Shown here piece after piece: positions 23,143-35,706 of a stretch of 64,000 nt of DNA. The translations under genes and the position numbers were made by a program. Within the stretch, counting starts at the first letter, position 1; each line of letters opens with the position of its first letter. Origin of the DNA: Brachionus plicatilis. Its lineage: Eukaryota; Rotifera; Eurotatoria; Ploima; Brachionidae. The notes under the pieces were generated by a model that was given only the letters and a program-made list of their open reading frames with translations, ran no database searches and was not told where the DNA came from. The DNA is taken from contig QEOQ01000344.1 in NCBI GenBank assembly GCA_010279815.1, forward strand, positions 729,458 through 793,457, given 5' to 3'.

Positions 23143-26100
23143 ATGTCATCGATTGATATACCTGAAGATTTGGATCTGTCAAATTTGACAGATAAACGTA
23201 AAATAGAGCTGGCATTTTTTTTACATTTTATTTAAAAAATTATTTTCAGAAAAGATTCTAATATTGGACAAGCTTTTTTTCAAAATTTTGGCATCGGAGA
23301 GCGATCTGGACTTTGAAGATAATCTTAGAATATATCTTCCTAAACTTTTGCTTAAATTAACCTCTAATGAGGAGATAGTCCGCAAAAAGGTAAACACTTT
23401 AAAAAAAATGTGGAAAAAATTTAAATCAATTCAAGATTATGGAAATACTGGTTCATATAAACAAAAGGATCAAGAGTCGACCTGATGTTCAACTTCCACT
23501 AGATGATTTGCTCGAAAAGTTCAATAATCCAGAACTTTCATGTCTAACATTTTTTGCAGTAAATTAAATTAAAAAATTTAATTTTTATCTCTATATTTTT
23601 TTATAATATTTTGCATAGAATTTTAGTTTAATTTACATAAAAATGAGCTTTCCAAGACTAAGTGATTCGAACAAAGCAATTATGGTCGAAAAACTAATGA
23701 AATCTCTGGAAGGAAAGTCACAATCACACCAAGACTCGTAAAAAATGTGGAAAAAAATAAAATAAAAAAATTAATATTTTAAAACAAAAGCATTTTTTCT
23801 CTCATTGTTGATGGCATTCGATTTCTAGACCTGAAACCAAACGATTCAAAATGCAAAGAAAAATTTGGCTTTATTGAATCCGACAAATTGAGAAAACAAT
23901 TTCTAGATTATTTATTAAACTATCTTCTTTTACCATATAATCAAAACAAATCGACTTCTTCGAGCAATGTGCCAGCGCAGTCAGAAATTCCAGCATGCAT
24001 GAGCGACTCAATTTACAAAAGATTTAAAAATGATGTCAACATGGACAACGGTGATGAAATAGAAAAATTCAAAATTGGAATTTTAAGATTTTTATCTTTT
24101 AACATATTTGAGCCTGATGAAGTTTTATTTCATTTTATTATATCGACATCAGACACTAGGTACAGTGTGGTACAAATTGCCGAGATTCACATTAAAAGAA
24201 TAGTTAGTTCGGTGGAACTAAACGACCAGCGAATAGTGGACAGATTTTTTGCATTTTTCCTAGGCCACAAAGTTTCTTTTCAACAGAGTGTTCCTGATTC
24301 AAACAAAATAGAGCCCGCAAATACTCGAATTAGACTAAAACTTTTTCCTTACATCCTTCGGTCTAGAACAGCTTCAGCCACAGTGGGTCACGCTATTCAA
24401 GTTGTCTTTGACAGCTTGTTTGGACCAGCCACATCAACAAATCAAAAAATAAAAATGTACGCTGTTCAATTTGTTCACCAAATAGCTTTAAAGTAAATTA
24501 AAAAAAATTTTAAAAAAATTAAAATTTTTAATTTTTTATCTAGTTGCGAGACCCAAAAGTTAAATAAACTTGGTTCTGTGCTGATACAAGGCATGAACAA
24601 GGTCATAGCTGAATCCAAGGATGATAGTAAACTAAGAGGCTTGGCTTATGTTGCTGTCGGAAAGTTATCCAGAAAAATTCCCACCACTATTTCCAATGAC
24701 ATTTCGGTGGTTCATAATTTTTTCAGTGCCTTGCAGAATGAAGATGCTGATACCAAGTTAAACATCCAAGAGGCTCTGGTCTTGATGATTGATGCTTTTC
24801 GAAATTCCAAACCTGAAGAAAAGCGTCTATTGCTAACTCTTCTTTTTCAATGTGTCGAAAATGTAAATAATGAAAATTAAAATCAAGATTTTTTTTATTA
24901 GATTTTTTAATTTTAAGGATGTTTCTAATTGTAGATCAATGGCTGTGAAATTTGCTTTCGAAATTTTTGATCATGATGATCTTGAATCAAGATATCTCCT
25001 ATTATTAGCATCTTCAGACAGGTAAATACATTTGAATGGTTTTTTTATTTGGTCTGATCATTGAATTAACTTAAATTTAGAAGATTCATCTTAAGTCATT
25101 CGAAAAAAAGAATAATTTTTGATCAATAATAATTCATCGAAAAGCTTTAAATTTTTTTTCTCTAATAGTGATTTTTTTAGATTTCGTGAAATTCAGTTCA
25201 AAAAACAGAGAAAAATTATCAAAAATTAATTAATTTTCTAAAAGTTAAAAATTAGTTTTTATGAATGCAGCATGGTGCAACATACATAGTTGTATCAACT
25301 GTCAAATATGATAATGATCCGCAAATTTTGAGAGTTTTACCAGAATGTGGTTAAAAATGAAACCATAAATTTTGCTAAATGTTGCATTCACATAACTAAT
25401 TTTGAACTTCTTAGAAACATAATTATTTAATTTTTTATTAATCTTGTTTTTTTCCTTTGGACTGAATTTCACAAAGCCATTTTTTAAAAAAAAAATAATG
25501 GAATTTATTTTCCAATACTACAAAATTGTGCAAAAATTTAATGAAGGCAGGTTTTTTTTCATTTAGATCTTTTTTTTCATTTTTTGTTTCAGAAAGGCCA
25601 AAAATTGGAAGTTCCAATTTAGATGGATCAAATGAAATCAAATAGTTTGCTTAGAATTAAAATTAGCCTAGACTAAAAATCATTTACACTTTTAATTTTG
25701 ATACCTAATAATGTTGAAAATGTTATGGAAATTTTCTCTATATTTTTTATTTGTTTTAGAAGACAATTATTTTTTGAAACGTAATTTTTTTTAGGCGATG
25801 CAATAATGGAAAATGAGAGAAAAAAATTTTTTTAAAAATAAGATTTTTTTTTCTGCAACTAAATTTTGAAAGTAAAAATGACAAAAAGGTTCAATCTTCA
25901 AAAATATATAATACATAATGTATTTTATTTTCCTGTTTATTTTCAAAATTTTAAGTGTCTTTTTCTTAGCCTTCTTGAAAACAATCGCCAAAATAAAATA
26001 TTAATGAATAAAAAGTTTCCATATGTTTCTGTATCAAACTTCAAAATTGGAAAAAATTATAAATCAATTACTTTAATCATGATCATCAAAATTTGTAAAT

Positions 26101-29100
26101 ATAATTTAATAATCTTTTTTATATTATTTAGTAAAGAAGAAATACGACAAGAGGCTGTGAAATATTTGCATCGTACACAGGACAATGAAGGTAAAGAGAT
26201 AAAAATGGCCTCTTTTGAACAATGGGTCGAGTTTATATCAAGAAAAATTGATGAACGTTTGTCTGACAAGTCCAAATTATTTGTTTTTGGCACCCATACA
26301 TTACCATTCGATATGACTTGCTATCAGCAAATTTTGGTAATACTGAGACTTGCTTTATCCAACAGTGCTGGTCTCAGCGCTCAAATTATTGATGCCAAAA
26401 ATCTCGAATCAGTCAAAGACGAAGCTCCTTCACTAAGCAAATATGTACGAGAACTAAGTGAAAAAAATCTTAATTGTCTCTTCAAATATGTCAATATAAT
26501 CAAAGAATATGCTTTAACAGTTGCTAATGGTCTTGGAATTTACCTGATGCTTGAAATATGCGCCATCTCTCCATTTAACATAACAAAATTTTTACATGAC
26601 GATATTGAATGGTTTAAAGTAATTTAAAAAAAATTATTTTAATTTCCAATTTAAAATATTTAATTTATCAAGAATCAATCATTTTCTATTAATGAACAAG
26701 TTCGAATTTATTCAGCAGAATTGTGGTCACTCATTTTGATTAATAATACCTTGGCTAGTAACTCGACGGATTCTCACAAACAATTCGATTTGAACAAAAT
26801 TAATTTCACACAATTTTTTGCTACCTTAAACACTTTGAATAAATCAATTTTAAAAAATGTAAGTTTTGAAAATATTTTTAATTAAAAATACCGTTAACTA
26901 GTGCTGAGGACTCTAAGAGTAAAGCCCGAATCTAACCTTTTTTTTTTAGAGATAACTACATAGTTTAATAGCGTGGCGCTACTAAATAAAAGAATTTAGA
27001 TTTCTTTCAAAACTTTATTGAAAAGACTAAAACTAAACTGAAAACTTTAAAATAAAATCAAACAAATATATAAAGAGACAGAGTAGGAGCATAGGCCGGA
27101 GTAAGGAGCTGGGGTAGAGAGGTTGTCACGATAGTTTCTATGTTATAACATTTAAAATTGAATTAGCTAGAAAATACCCTCAATTTGGATTATTTTACAA
27201 ATATAAAGCCCAAATTTAACTTTTAATCGAACAAAAAATTGTCTTTACTCTCAAAAAAAAAATAAAAAATTAAAAAAAAATTAGAGTTAATTTTGAAATA
27301 GATAATAAGTCAAACTTATGTTTTTTTTCCTATTTTGAAGTTAATTGTAGGACCATTTTTTTTTAGATTAAAGGTAAAATTTTGTTTTTTTAAATTTAAG
27401 TTTAAACTCTGTCAGTCAGAAATTAAATGCAAAATTTTATAAAGCTTTTAGAAATCAATTGAATATGATGCCATAATTCGACTACAATTTTTGAATAATA
27501 AAGAAAGAAATGTTTATTTTTATTCTGTCTGATAATTTTTCCATTTTCATCATATGGAAGCTTTTTCCTTACCCTTTTCTTTGGACATGTTTCACTATTT
27601 TTATAGCATTGTGATTTCTGGTACAAAAAAAAGAAATATAAAAAACGCCAAATCTTAAGTTCTGAAGGATTCAAACATGTTCTGTAAATTGTAGCTACTA
27701 CCAATGATCCTGCAAAACTCTGAAAAAAATCTGAAAAATTCAGAAAATGGTGAATTTGAGATATCATGTCATATTAAAATTCCATCTAAACTTTATGTTG
27801 TGGTACACAGGATAAAATCTGTACAAAGGTTGCTACAATTTACAGAACAATTTTTAATCCTTAAGAACTTAAGCTTTGGCTTTTTCATATACTTTGTATT
27901 CAATTTTTGTACCAGAAATCACAATGCTTTAACAATAGTGAAAAATTTTACATTTAATATCTGTATGGTAGAGATTAAACTCAAATTTAAAAAAAATAAA
28001 CTATAAATTACCTTTATCTCACACAAAATGGTCTCAGAGTTTCAAATTTAGAAAAAAGCCTAAATTTGACTTTTTTTATTTCGAAATTAACTATTTAAAT
28101 TTAAAATTGGATTTATTTTTGTGAGAGTATAGACAATTTTTTGTTGGATTAAGAGTTAAATTTAGGCTTTATTTTTGTAAAATAACCCAAATTCAGGGTA
28201 TTTCCTAGCTAATTCAATTTTAATTGTTATAACATAGAAACTATATAATTATCGGGTCTACCTAGTACCCACAATAAAAAAACTGTTACCCACACCCAAA
28301 AACTTTTCAACACAAAAAATTAAAAATTATTAAAAAAACACCAAGTGCAAAATTTTTTAAAACAATTTTTTGTGAAATATTGATTTTGAATTATTGATTA
28401 ACATCACCCTTTTTTAAAATTTTTGAATCATTAAAAAAAAATTTTATTCTAATTTAAAATTTTAAAAGATTTAGAATGCTTTTAATAAGCAAAAAGCTTA
28501 CTTTTGAATATTTGTTAAAAGATAAAGGTAAACGAAAATGTAAGAAAGCGATTAATCATGATAATTCGCTTAATGACGCCGAGCCAATTGATAAACCTCA
28601 GAAACAAGATGTTACATATGAAAAAAATAGTTGATTAGATTAATATAGTAGCAAAACCACAATCTTATAATGAAAAAGAAGATGATTTAAAATATTTTAT
28701 TAATTCAATATTTTTTTTTATCATCACAAAATTTTTGTGTTCAAAAGTCATTTCAGTGTTGAGAAGCTTTATTTTTGTGGGTAGCAGTTTTTTAATTGTG
28801 GTGGACAGTTTTTTGCTAGTGGTAAATCAATTATCTTTATATTTATTTATTTATTGAATTGAATTAAACTCCTTTAAGGAGAAGTAAAAGAAAATAAAGA
28901 TAAATTTTTTTTTTTTTTTTTGTGTTTTTTTAAAAAATGAAAAATTATTACCTAAAAATAAAATTACAAAAATAAAAAAGGAACATTAGTTCGAAAATAG
29001 AAAAAGTCATGAAAGTTAGAAAGCAAGATAATTTGGACCAAAATTCATGAATTTCTTTTATTTTGAATTAGCTCATTTAGGAGAGTTCTGTAATGTTTTA

Positions 29101-32100
29101 ATTTTAAATTGCAAAGACATAACCAAATTGAATCAGATATACCATCATTAGAAATCAGATTAATCTTAAGATTTTCTTTAAGTTGGTTTATATTTACTGA
29201 AATTTTTGAGGTTTCAATTTTAAAGTACTTGGAAATAAGTACTAAGTCGGAGGAAAAAGATTTATTAGAGGGGGGGTCAATTAGCATATATTTTAAAAAT
29301 TGTGATGATAGATAATTATATTTAATTGTATCAATAAAAGTTAGTTTTGAAAATAGATAAAGTTCATCAAAGTTGAATAATTTTATTTTTATAATTATCT
29401 CTAAAAAAAAAGATTGGATTTACTCTGAGAGTCCTTAACGCGAGTTAATGGTGACAAAAAAATAAAATGATTTTAAATTTTATCTCTAGACATCTAGATC
29501 GTTTGAGTCCAAGCACGGTTGTCTGTTATGTCTTGGTTACGCCATTGGAAAATACTATACCATCACAAGATCAAATTGTTTAGATCAAGCATCCAAATTG
29601 ATCATCAAAGAAATTATTTCAAGCATAAAAATGTTCATAGGTGAACAAAATTTGAGCATAGCTGCGATAGTGTCTATGGGAGAAATAGCCCGTAATGGTA
29701 GTTTAATATTTGACCATGGTCATGAGCTGCTCGATTTAGTTGATTTATTGATCAAAAAAATTCAAACAACCAAAGAAACAAACAAGCTAAAGGAAAAAGC
29801 AGCCACTAGTCTTGGCTTTATGTGCTTGAACCAATACATACTCATAAATGGTGAGGAACCAACTTTTTCTATAGAAGACAAAAAAATCGCCTCATTCAAC
29901 AAATTTGTGGCTCAAAGGCTTCTTGACTCATGCCAGGCCAAACAAATTGAGTTGCATATGGCAATTGGTGAAGCATTGGTTAACGCTGTGCTTGGATCGT
30001 TGTCTGATGCAATTCAAAATCCTTGGACAAATGAAAAAATGCACCAAGCCGACACCAATGAGTTCAGCAATGAAAATATTGAATGGTTGCTAACTGAGCT
30101 GATCAACAACTACATGCCAAATCAGAACCAGCATCTGAGACAAGCTGCTTGTCTGTGGTTGCTAATTTTGGTAAAAAAAAGTTCCAATAAAAGTAAAATT
30201 ATCAAAAATCACTTGGCCAAAATTCAGGATGCATTTATTCAGCGTTTGAGCGAAAGTGATGAGGTAAGTCAAGAAGTTGCTTCGAAAGGAGTGGGGGTTA
30301 TCTTCGACTTGGCTGACAAAGACCACAAAAATCTGCTAGTTTCGCGCTTGGTGGACACTTTGACCGGGGGCAAAAAAAAGTCTACCACAGTGGCCACATC
30401 GGTAGATTCAGGTCTTAAAATTACTGATCAAAATGAAAAAATATTTCAATCAGATTTAAAAACACCTGAAGGTGGCAACATAAGCACCTACAAGGAGTTA
30501 TGCTCTCTGGCATCTGATCTAAATCGGCCAGATTTAATTTATCAATTCATGAATTTGGCACATCACAATTCCATTTGGAACACTAGACGCGGGGTCGCGT
30601 TCGGTTTTGGTCAAATAGCTCAGCTATCAAGCGACCAATTGCAGCCATTTTTGGCTCACATTGTTCCAAAGTTGTTCCGCTACCAGTTCGATCCAACTCC
30701 TAGGATTCAGCAGTCAATGAGCGCTATTTGGGACTCGGTAATCAAACAGGACAACAAAAAAATAGTCGATATGTATCTGGCGCCAATTTTGACAGATCTG
30801 GAACAAAATATGCACAATCCACTTTGGCGAGTGAGAGAGTCATGTTGTCTGGCATTGTGTGATTTGCTTAAAGGTGGCCGCAATTTGGAGTCGATCAGCG
30901 GCAAGCTGGGTCCTTTTTGGTCACTTTTATTCAAGCTAGCTGATGATATTAAAGAGTCTGTGCGCGTTGCGGCCGAATTGACTCTCAAATCTCTCCAAAG
31001 GGTTACCATATCCTACTCTACTTCTGTCTCGGACACCTCTGTTTGCCAAAAAACTCTAAATAGTGTTCTGCCTGTTCTGATAATGGATGGTTTGTCTTCC
31101 AATTTGAGCGAAGTAAGGAACATAAGTGTGCTGACCATTCGTGACTTGACCAAGCAAAGCTCTCTTTTATTGATAAAACCTTATCTTGTTGAATTGATAA
31201 TTAATTTGTTGGAAACTTTAAGTGGCTATGAGCCGCCAGATTTAAATTATTTGAGTCTAAGACTGGGTTCACAGGACGCACAGGAAAAGTTGGACATGGC
31301 CAGGATAAACGCGTCCAAGAACACCCCAATGCTCGAAATTATAAACATGAATTTAGACAGCTTAAATGAGGACCAGATGCTTGGTGAATTGATGCCCAGG
31401 TTAATTGAGATCATCAAAAAAGGACTTGGTGTGAGCACCAAGGCTGGCGTTTGCCACATCATTACTAGCTTGGTTGATCAACAAGCATCGAAGATGAGCG
31501 CTTTTGCCGGAAAATTGCTCGCTGCATTTGTCAATTCCATGGCTAATGAACAAAATAAGACTGTGATTAAATTTTATAGTGGCACAATTGGTTCTATTGC
31601 CAAAATAGCCAAGGAAAGCAGCATCGAAAATTTAATTAATAAATTACAAGAATGGTATCTTGAAAAAGATGGTAAGTGAATTATATTCTAAGGTAACATG
31701 ATTTTTTTGCCGTTCCATTTAGTTATTAAAGCGGCCACATGAATATTTTGCCGTTCCATTTAGTTATTAAAGCGGTCACATGATTTTTTTGCCGTTCCAT
31801 TTAGTTATTAAAGCTGCCACATGATTTTTTTGCCGTTCCATTTAGTTATTAAAGTGGTCACATGATTTTTTTTCCGTTCCATTTAGTTATTAAAGTGGTC
31901 ACATGAATATTTTGCCGTTCCATTTAGTTATTAAAGCTGCCACATGATTTTTTTGCCGTTCCATTTAGTTATTAAAGTGGTCACATGAATATTTTGCCGT
32001 TCCATTTAGTTATTAAGGTAGGCATTATTATTTCAATGTCTTTGAGATTACTTTTTTCAGAGAAAAATTTCAAGTTAAGTCAAAAGACTTGGCTTTAAAA

Positions 32101-33651
32101 TTCTTAAAATTCAAGTCACTGCCTTAACTTTAAAAAGACTTTTCAATTTTTTTTTTTTCTGACTTTTGTACAAGTGTGAATCTAATTTTATTTAGATGAT
32201 GGAATTAAATTATCATGTGGTCAAACATTGCTCTCAATAGCGCGCAATAATCCTGAAATAGTGAGCAAATATTCCAAGCGAATTGTTCCATTTGTGTTTT
32301 TTGCCATGCACCAGCAAAAAGATGAACAAACAAAGCAATTTGGTAGTCAGCAAACGGAATCTATATGGACCGAGGTTTTTGAGGAAATAACATCCGGTAC
32401 CGAATATGCAATTCGCGGGAATCTAGGCGAAATTTTAAGCTTTATTCAACTTGGCATCGAGCATCAATCATGGAAATTGAGAGCCCAGTCATCAATGGCC
32501 ATAAATACTGTAACTTCAAAGCTACAGTCAAACATTGACTTGGACAATTTGAATGAAATTTTAAAAATGCTAATCTCTGCTCTGAGCACCAGATATTGGT
32601 CAGGAAAGGAAAAAATTTTGCTTTCTGTGTCCAGTGTTTTTATCAATTGTAAATTAAAGTTAAATTTTGAGAACAAATTTGTTGATGACTTGGTTAATAG
32701 TGTTTTTAAAGAGGCTAATAAACAGGGTTCCAGCATTGATTTGAATTACAGATTGAGTGCGCTGAGGTGTCTGGGAGATCTGGTCCAATTTAGCTCGACC
32801 CATTTCAAAGATGTTCACTTTGAAAATTATTGGAATAATTTTATTCTTAGATATTTCAATGAAGATTTGGAACAGTTAATTGTTAAAGAAAAAAAGCGAG
32901 TTGAGCTACAAAAAGAGTTGTTTAAGAAAAAATTTTTTTCTATTTCGGAAGAAAGCGAGGCTTTGGTGGGAGACAAAAATGATGAGAGAAAAAATGAAGA
33001 TGAAAATGAAGAGGACAAAGAGTCCGCAGCAGCTAATATGAATCGCAAATTGGTCCTATTGGAAAGTGTGGGAAAATGCTGGCCTTATGGAACAGAAATC
33101 CAAGAAAAATATTTGTATCAAATAAATATTTTATTAGCGGACAATCTGAGTAAAGAGACCTGGAATAATCAATTTTTATTGATCAAGTCTTTAGAGGCCT
33201 TGTATACGAAATGGTCAAGTGAGTTTTCTGCAGCGAATATCGACGATTTGATCCGGTCTATTGAGGTTAGCTCAAATTCAGTCATTAACTGCATAGCTAA
33301 GACCACTCACTCAAATTTGAAGCGAAGCGGGATCAATTTTTTGGAGATAATTATAAAAATTTTGAATTCAAGTAAAATAATTTTTTAATTTTTTTTTTAG
33401 AAAAAAATTTTATTTTATTTTAAATAGATAGAGAAAACGAAAATTGGAATTACTTGATAAAAAACTCGAATGAAAAAGTCAACGAGCCTTGTTCAGAATT
33501 GATCGAGTCAATGTTAAGACATCACATAATTTACAATATTGTCGCAGATAGCCTTAGAGTTCTTTTTGATGAATTTTTAATCAAAGAGACTAGCTTGGAT
33601 ATGAAAGAAAAGTGCAAATCTCTTCTTAAAATTATCAACACCAATTTTTAA
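23143..33651 (+). CDS. ECPAS: Proteasome adapter and scaffold protein ECM29, twelve exons
   Basis: ECM29 is a HEAT-repeat protein that binds the 26S proteasome, checks its assembly and links it to endosomes and motors. The exons are 23143-23197, 23250-23389, 23436-23558, 23619-23737, 23791-24492, 24544-24862, 24918-25021, 26132-26618, 26673-26858, 29490-31671, 32196-33371 and 33428-33651. All are GT-AG and in phase, giving 1,938 residues (human 1,845). Blocks shared with human include EILVHINKRIKSRP, KELCSLASDL, AFGFGQIA, FRYQFDPTPRIQQSMSAIWD, WRVRESCCLAL and KESVRVAAELTLKSL. Intron 2 is only 46 bases and its sequence happens to read through. Introns 7, 9 and 10 hold a MITE, three mobile elements and a minisatellite respectively. 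An acidic/basic insert (about 1735-1760, DKNDERKNEDENEED) is a lineage-specific loop. Confidence 0.97.
25180..25478. mobile_element. Foldback MITE, MULE-like, second copy (ECM29 intron 7)
   Basis: The left end GATTTCGTGAAATTCAGTTC pairs with the right end CTGAATTTCACAAAGCC. The inner arms contain GAATGCAGCATGGTGCAACAT and its partner ATGTTGCATTC. The flanks are ATTTTTTTA (25171-25179) and ATTTTTTAA (25479-25487), 8 of 9 matching. Inner sequence matches the 38831 copy, so this is the same family. It has no reading frame. Confidence 0.68.
27131..28244. mobile_element. 1.1-kb foldback element in ECM29 intron 9
   Basis: The outer ends ATAGTTTCTATGTTATAACA and TGTTATAACATAGAAACTAT are exact complements. 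The arms run inward for several hundred bases; for example, GCATTGTGATTTCTGGTAC near 27604 pairs with GTACCAGAAATCACAATGC near 27910. Almost the whole element is therefore one imperfect palindrome. Open frames in the arms (27423-27767, 27704-28006) mirror each other and look like chance. No flanking duplication was found. Transcribed within ECM29 pre-mRNA, it would form a very long hairpin. Confidence 0.75.
28258..28823. mobile_element. Second foldback element in ECM29 intron 9
   Basis: The left end (ACCCACAATAAAAAAACTGTTACCCAC in two pieces: ACCCACAATAAAAAAACTG and TTACCCAC) pairs with the right end GTGGGTAGCAGTTTTTTAATTGTGG. TTTTCAACAC near 28302 pairs with GTGTTGAGAAG near 28756. The ends are themselves partly duplicated (AAAACTG twice on the right). 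No clear target duplication. It holds one small frame, listed separately. Confidence 0.65.
28476..28634 (+). CDS. Small 52-aa frame inside the foldback element
   Basis: ATG to TGA, 52 codons, starting MLLISKKLTFEYLLKDKGKR and then KCKKAINHDN and an acidic/polar tail. It uses varied codons and several G/C-rich ones (GCG, GCC, GAG) unlike the surrounding low-complexity DNA. It looks like the N-terminal remnant of a captured or ancestral protein. The family is not recognised, and it may be a fossil. Confidence 0.3.
   Translation: MLLISKKLTFEYLLKDKGKRKCKKAINHDNSLNDAEPIDKPQKQDVTYEKNS
28840..29385 (-). mobile_element. 3' end of a second LINE-like retroposon family, copy 1
   Basis: On the minus strand the element ends TACTTCTCCTTAAAGGAGTT, a small hairpin, followed by (AATA)n. 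Upstream, 29045-29287 encodes a C-terminal block ending DGISDSIWLCLCNLKLKHYR and TLLNELIQ. The same block and tail layout occur at 54552-55060. The two protein tails are clearly homologous (DGISDSI, LCL-NL, LLNELI). The tail differs from that of the jockey-like LINE, so I treat this as a separate family. No catalytic domain remains. Upstream frame sequence (ELYLFSK) continues to about 29385. Confidence 0.65.
31705..32018. repeat. 41-bp minisatellite, about eight copies, ECM29 intron 10
   Basis: The unit starts TGCCGTTCCATTTAGTTATT and continues AAAGCGGCCACATGAATATTT. About eight copies run from 31708 to 32015, with variation CGG/CTG/TGG and GAATA/GATTT. The intron boundaries remain usable (donor at 31672, acceptor before 32196). 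Each unit contains a CACATG E-box-like hexamer. Confidence 0.92.
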
Positions 33652-33801
33652 ATCGTTTTTGATCAAAAATTAACAAAAAAACATTTTTTTTTTTAAACAA
33701 ATATTTATTTTTAATTCAAATAAATCAAATTAAAATTTGACAAATATTTTCTAAAATCTACACAGAAAACAAAATCTAATACTTGAATAAATAACACTAA
33801 T

Positions 33802-35233
33802 TTAGTCACAATAAGGAGGACGAAATCGACTGGCACAAAAACATTTGGCAACTCCATTGACAACAAGACATGGCTGATTGTTGTTGCATGGATTTGGTTC
33901 ACAGCTAAGAGATATGTCACATTTAAACCCGGTAAAATTAGGCAGACAAACACAATTTCCTTCATATTTATCAATTTGATTACAAGTTCCACCATTTTTA
34001 CAGGGTGATGGGTCACAAAAAGCTACCCTAATGTTACAAAACGGACCTTGGTAAGTTGGTTCACAAGTGCAAGTTATTGTATTGGTAGATTCAATGTAAC
34101 CACATTTTCCGTTGTTCTGGCAAGGATTAGGGATCGAGGAGGGACAAGCGCGAATATTTACCTTCTTGGTTACAAGAGCCTTATTTTTTGGCAACAAACT
34201 TAACACTGGAGCCGACTTGGTACTTATGGTCATTTCATTTTTTTCTGTACAATAAGGACCACTGTATCCGGTGGCACATATACAAATTCCGGAATTTTCT
34301 CCCAGTTGATAGCATGAGCCTCCATTTTGACATATACCAACATAGCATACATTTATGCTGAGAAATTTAGACATAGCTGTAGTGGTGGTGGTAGGTTGGG
34401 CTGTAGTCACCAAGTTTTCACACCTAAAACCAGTGTATTTTGGCGGACATTCACATTTGGAAAAAACTGTGCATAAACCATTGTTTAGACAGCCGGTAAT
34501 TTTGCATGATAAAAATGGTGTCACTTGGTACTGGCACAAATGACCACTTTTGATTAAATTTTTAATTTTGTTCTGTTTTTTTTTTGAATGAGTAATTTAC
34601 CCGTATCCAGAAAGGCATTTGCATCTAAAAGCGCCATCACTTGCACTGATGCAGGCTCCACCATTTTGGCACTGACAAGGAGATCCATGATCCCTACAAT
34701 CTTTGCCAGTTCGACCAGGACCACAAACACAAACATAATTTTCTGCCATGTTCACACAAACTGAATTTCCATGGCATGGATTTGACGAACATGGCAATCC
34801 TGATGTGTCTAGTCTATTACAGCTCTCACCTGTTATTCCCTTTAAGAAAATTTCAATAAAAATTAAAATTAAAAATTTTTTTTTTCCCAACAGCTTGGCA
34901 GTGACAAATAAATGATGTTGAGTTGTAAACTTCACAATGACCGAATCGGCACTCATTAGATCCGCAGAATGTGGGAATTTGACGTTTTTTTACATTTCTT
35001 AGGTGAACTTTTTCTTGATCAACACAAAATGCATTTGTATTGTCTTTAGCTACACAAAGTTGACTTGAAGAGCACTTAAGCACAGAGCATGGGTCTTGAA
35101 TAAAATTTTACTTTTTTTTGTTGCTTTAGATGTCAATGGTTAGTGTACCTATAAATTCCTCTTGAAGTGGTTCAGTGTTTTGGGCGAAAATGGCATTGTT
35201 TAATAAAAGAAATTTAATGAATAGAGAGAACAT
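33802..35233 (-). CDS. Secreted multi-EGF protein 1, four exons
   Basis: The exons are 35149-35233, 34892-35094, 34601-34839 and 33802-34546, GT-AG and in phase, giving 423 residues. The start MFSLFIKFLLLNNAIFAQN is a signal peptide. An atypical Cys-rich stretch (DPCSVLKC) leads into about eight EGF-like repeats of the form CxxxxCxNGGxCxxxxxxxxCxCxxGYxGxxC, such as KNGGTCNQ and GSPCQCQNGGAC. A short Thr-rich linker (TTTTTA) sits in the middle. There is no membrane segment, so the product is probably extracellular. Exon ends tend to fall between EGF units. It converges with ECM29, with 150 bases between the stop codons. Ligands or partners cannot be told from sequence. It is the most diverged member of the local EGF family. 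Confidence 0.88.
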
Positions 35234-35706
35234 TTTAAGATTTTTGAATTTTTGAAATAATTTTGAAATTTTGATATAGCTTTGGGTCATGATTATATTA
35301 GATTAATATTAGACTGTCTGGACATTAAGTTCATATTAACTTGAATAAATATTTATTTTCTTTAAAAAATGAATCGTGTTTTTCAAATAATTACAGAGTA
35401 ATAATCCCGTATATAAGATTAACCTAAAGATATCGTTTTATCCAGGCTATTTTTTGACAAACTAAAATTTTTAAATATTTACTTAGTTTATAAGAATAAG
35501 AAAATGAAAAATAAAAATTTCTTTCCAACTCATTATAAAAGATTTATTTGATTAATTGATTAATTTTGAATAAAAAAATTTGAAATGATTTGATAAATTC
35601 TGGAATCGAAAAGTTTTATGAATAAAAATGTAAATTTATCATCGAGTTGTGAACAAGGTGCTTAAGATAGTATTTTATTTCGAAAAAAAAAGATTGAAAT
35701 GGGAAA

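Noticed and set aside
25866..26131. Upstream extension of the ECM29 exon 8 frame
   Set aside because: The frame is open, but alignment to ECM29 begins at the acceptor before 26132. The earlier part is AT-rich intron.
27423..28006. Two 100-114 codon frames as protein genes
   Set aside because: They lie in opposite arms of a foldback element and mirror one another; no recognised protein pattern.
31705..32018. CRISPR-like array
   Set aside because: The units are contiguous without unique spacers and lie in an animal gene intron, so this is a minisatellite.
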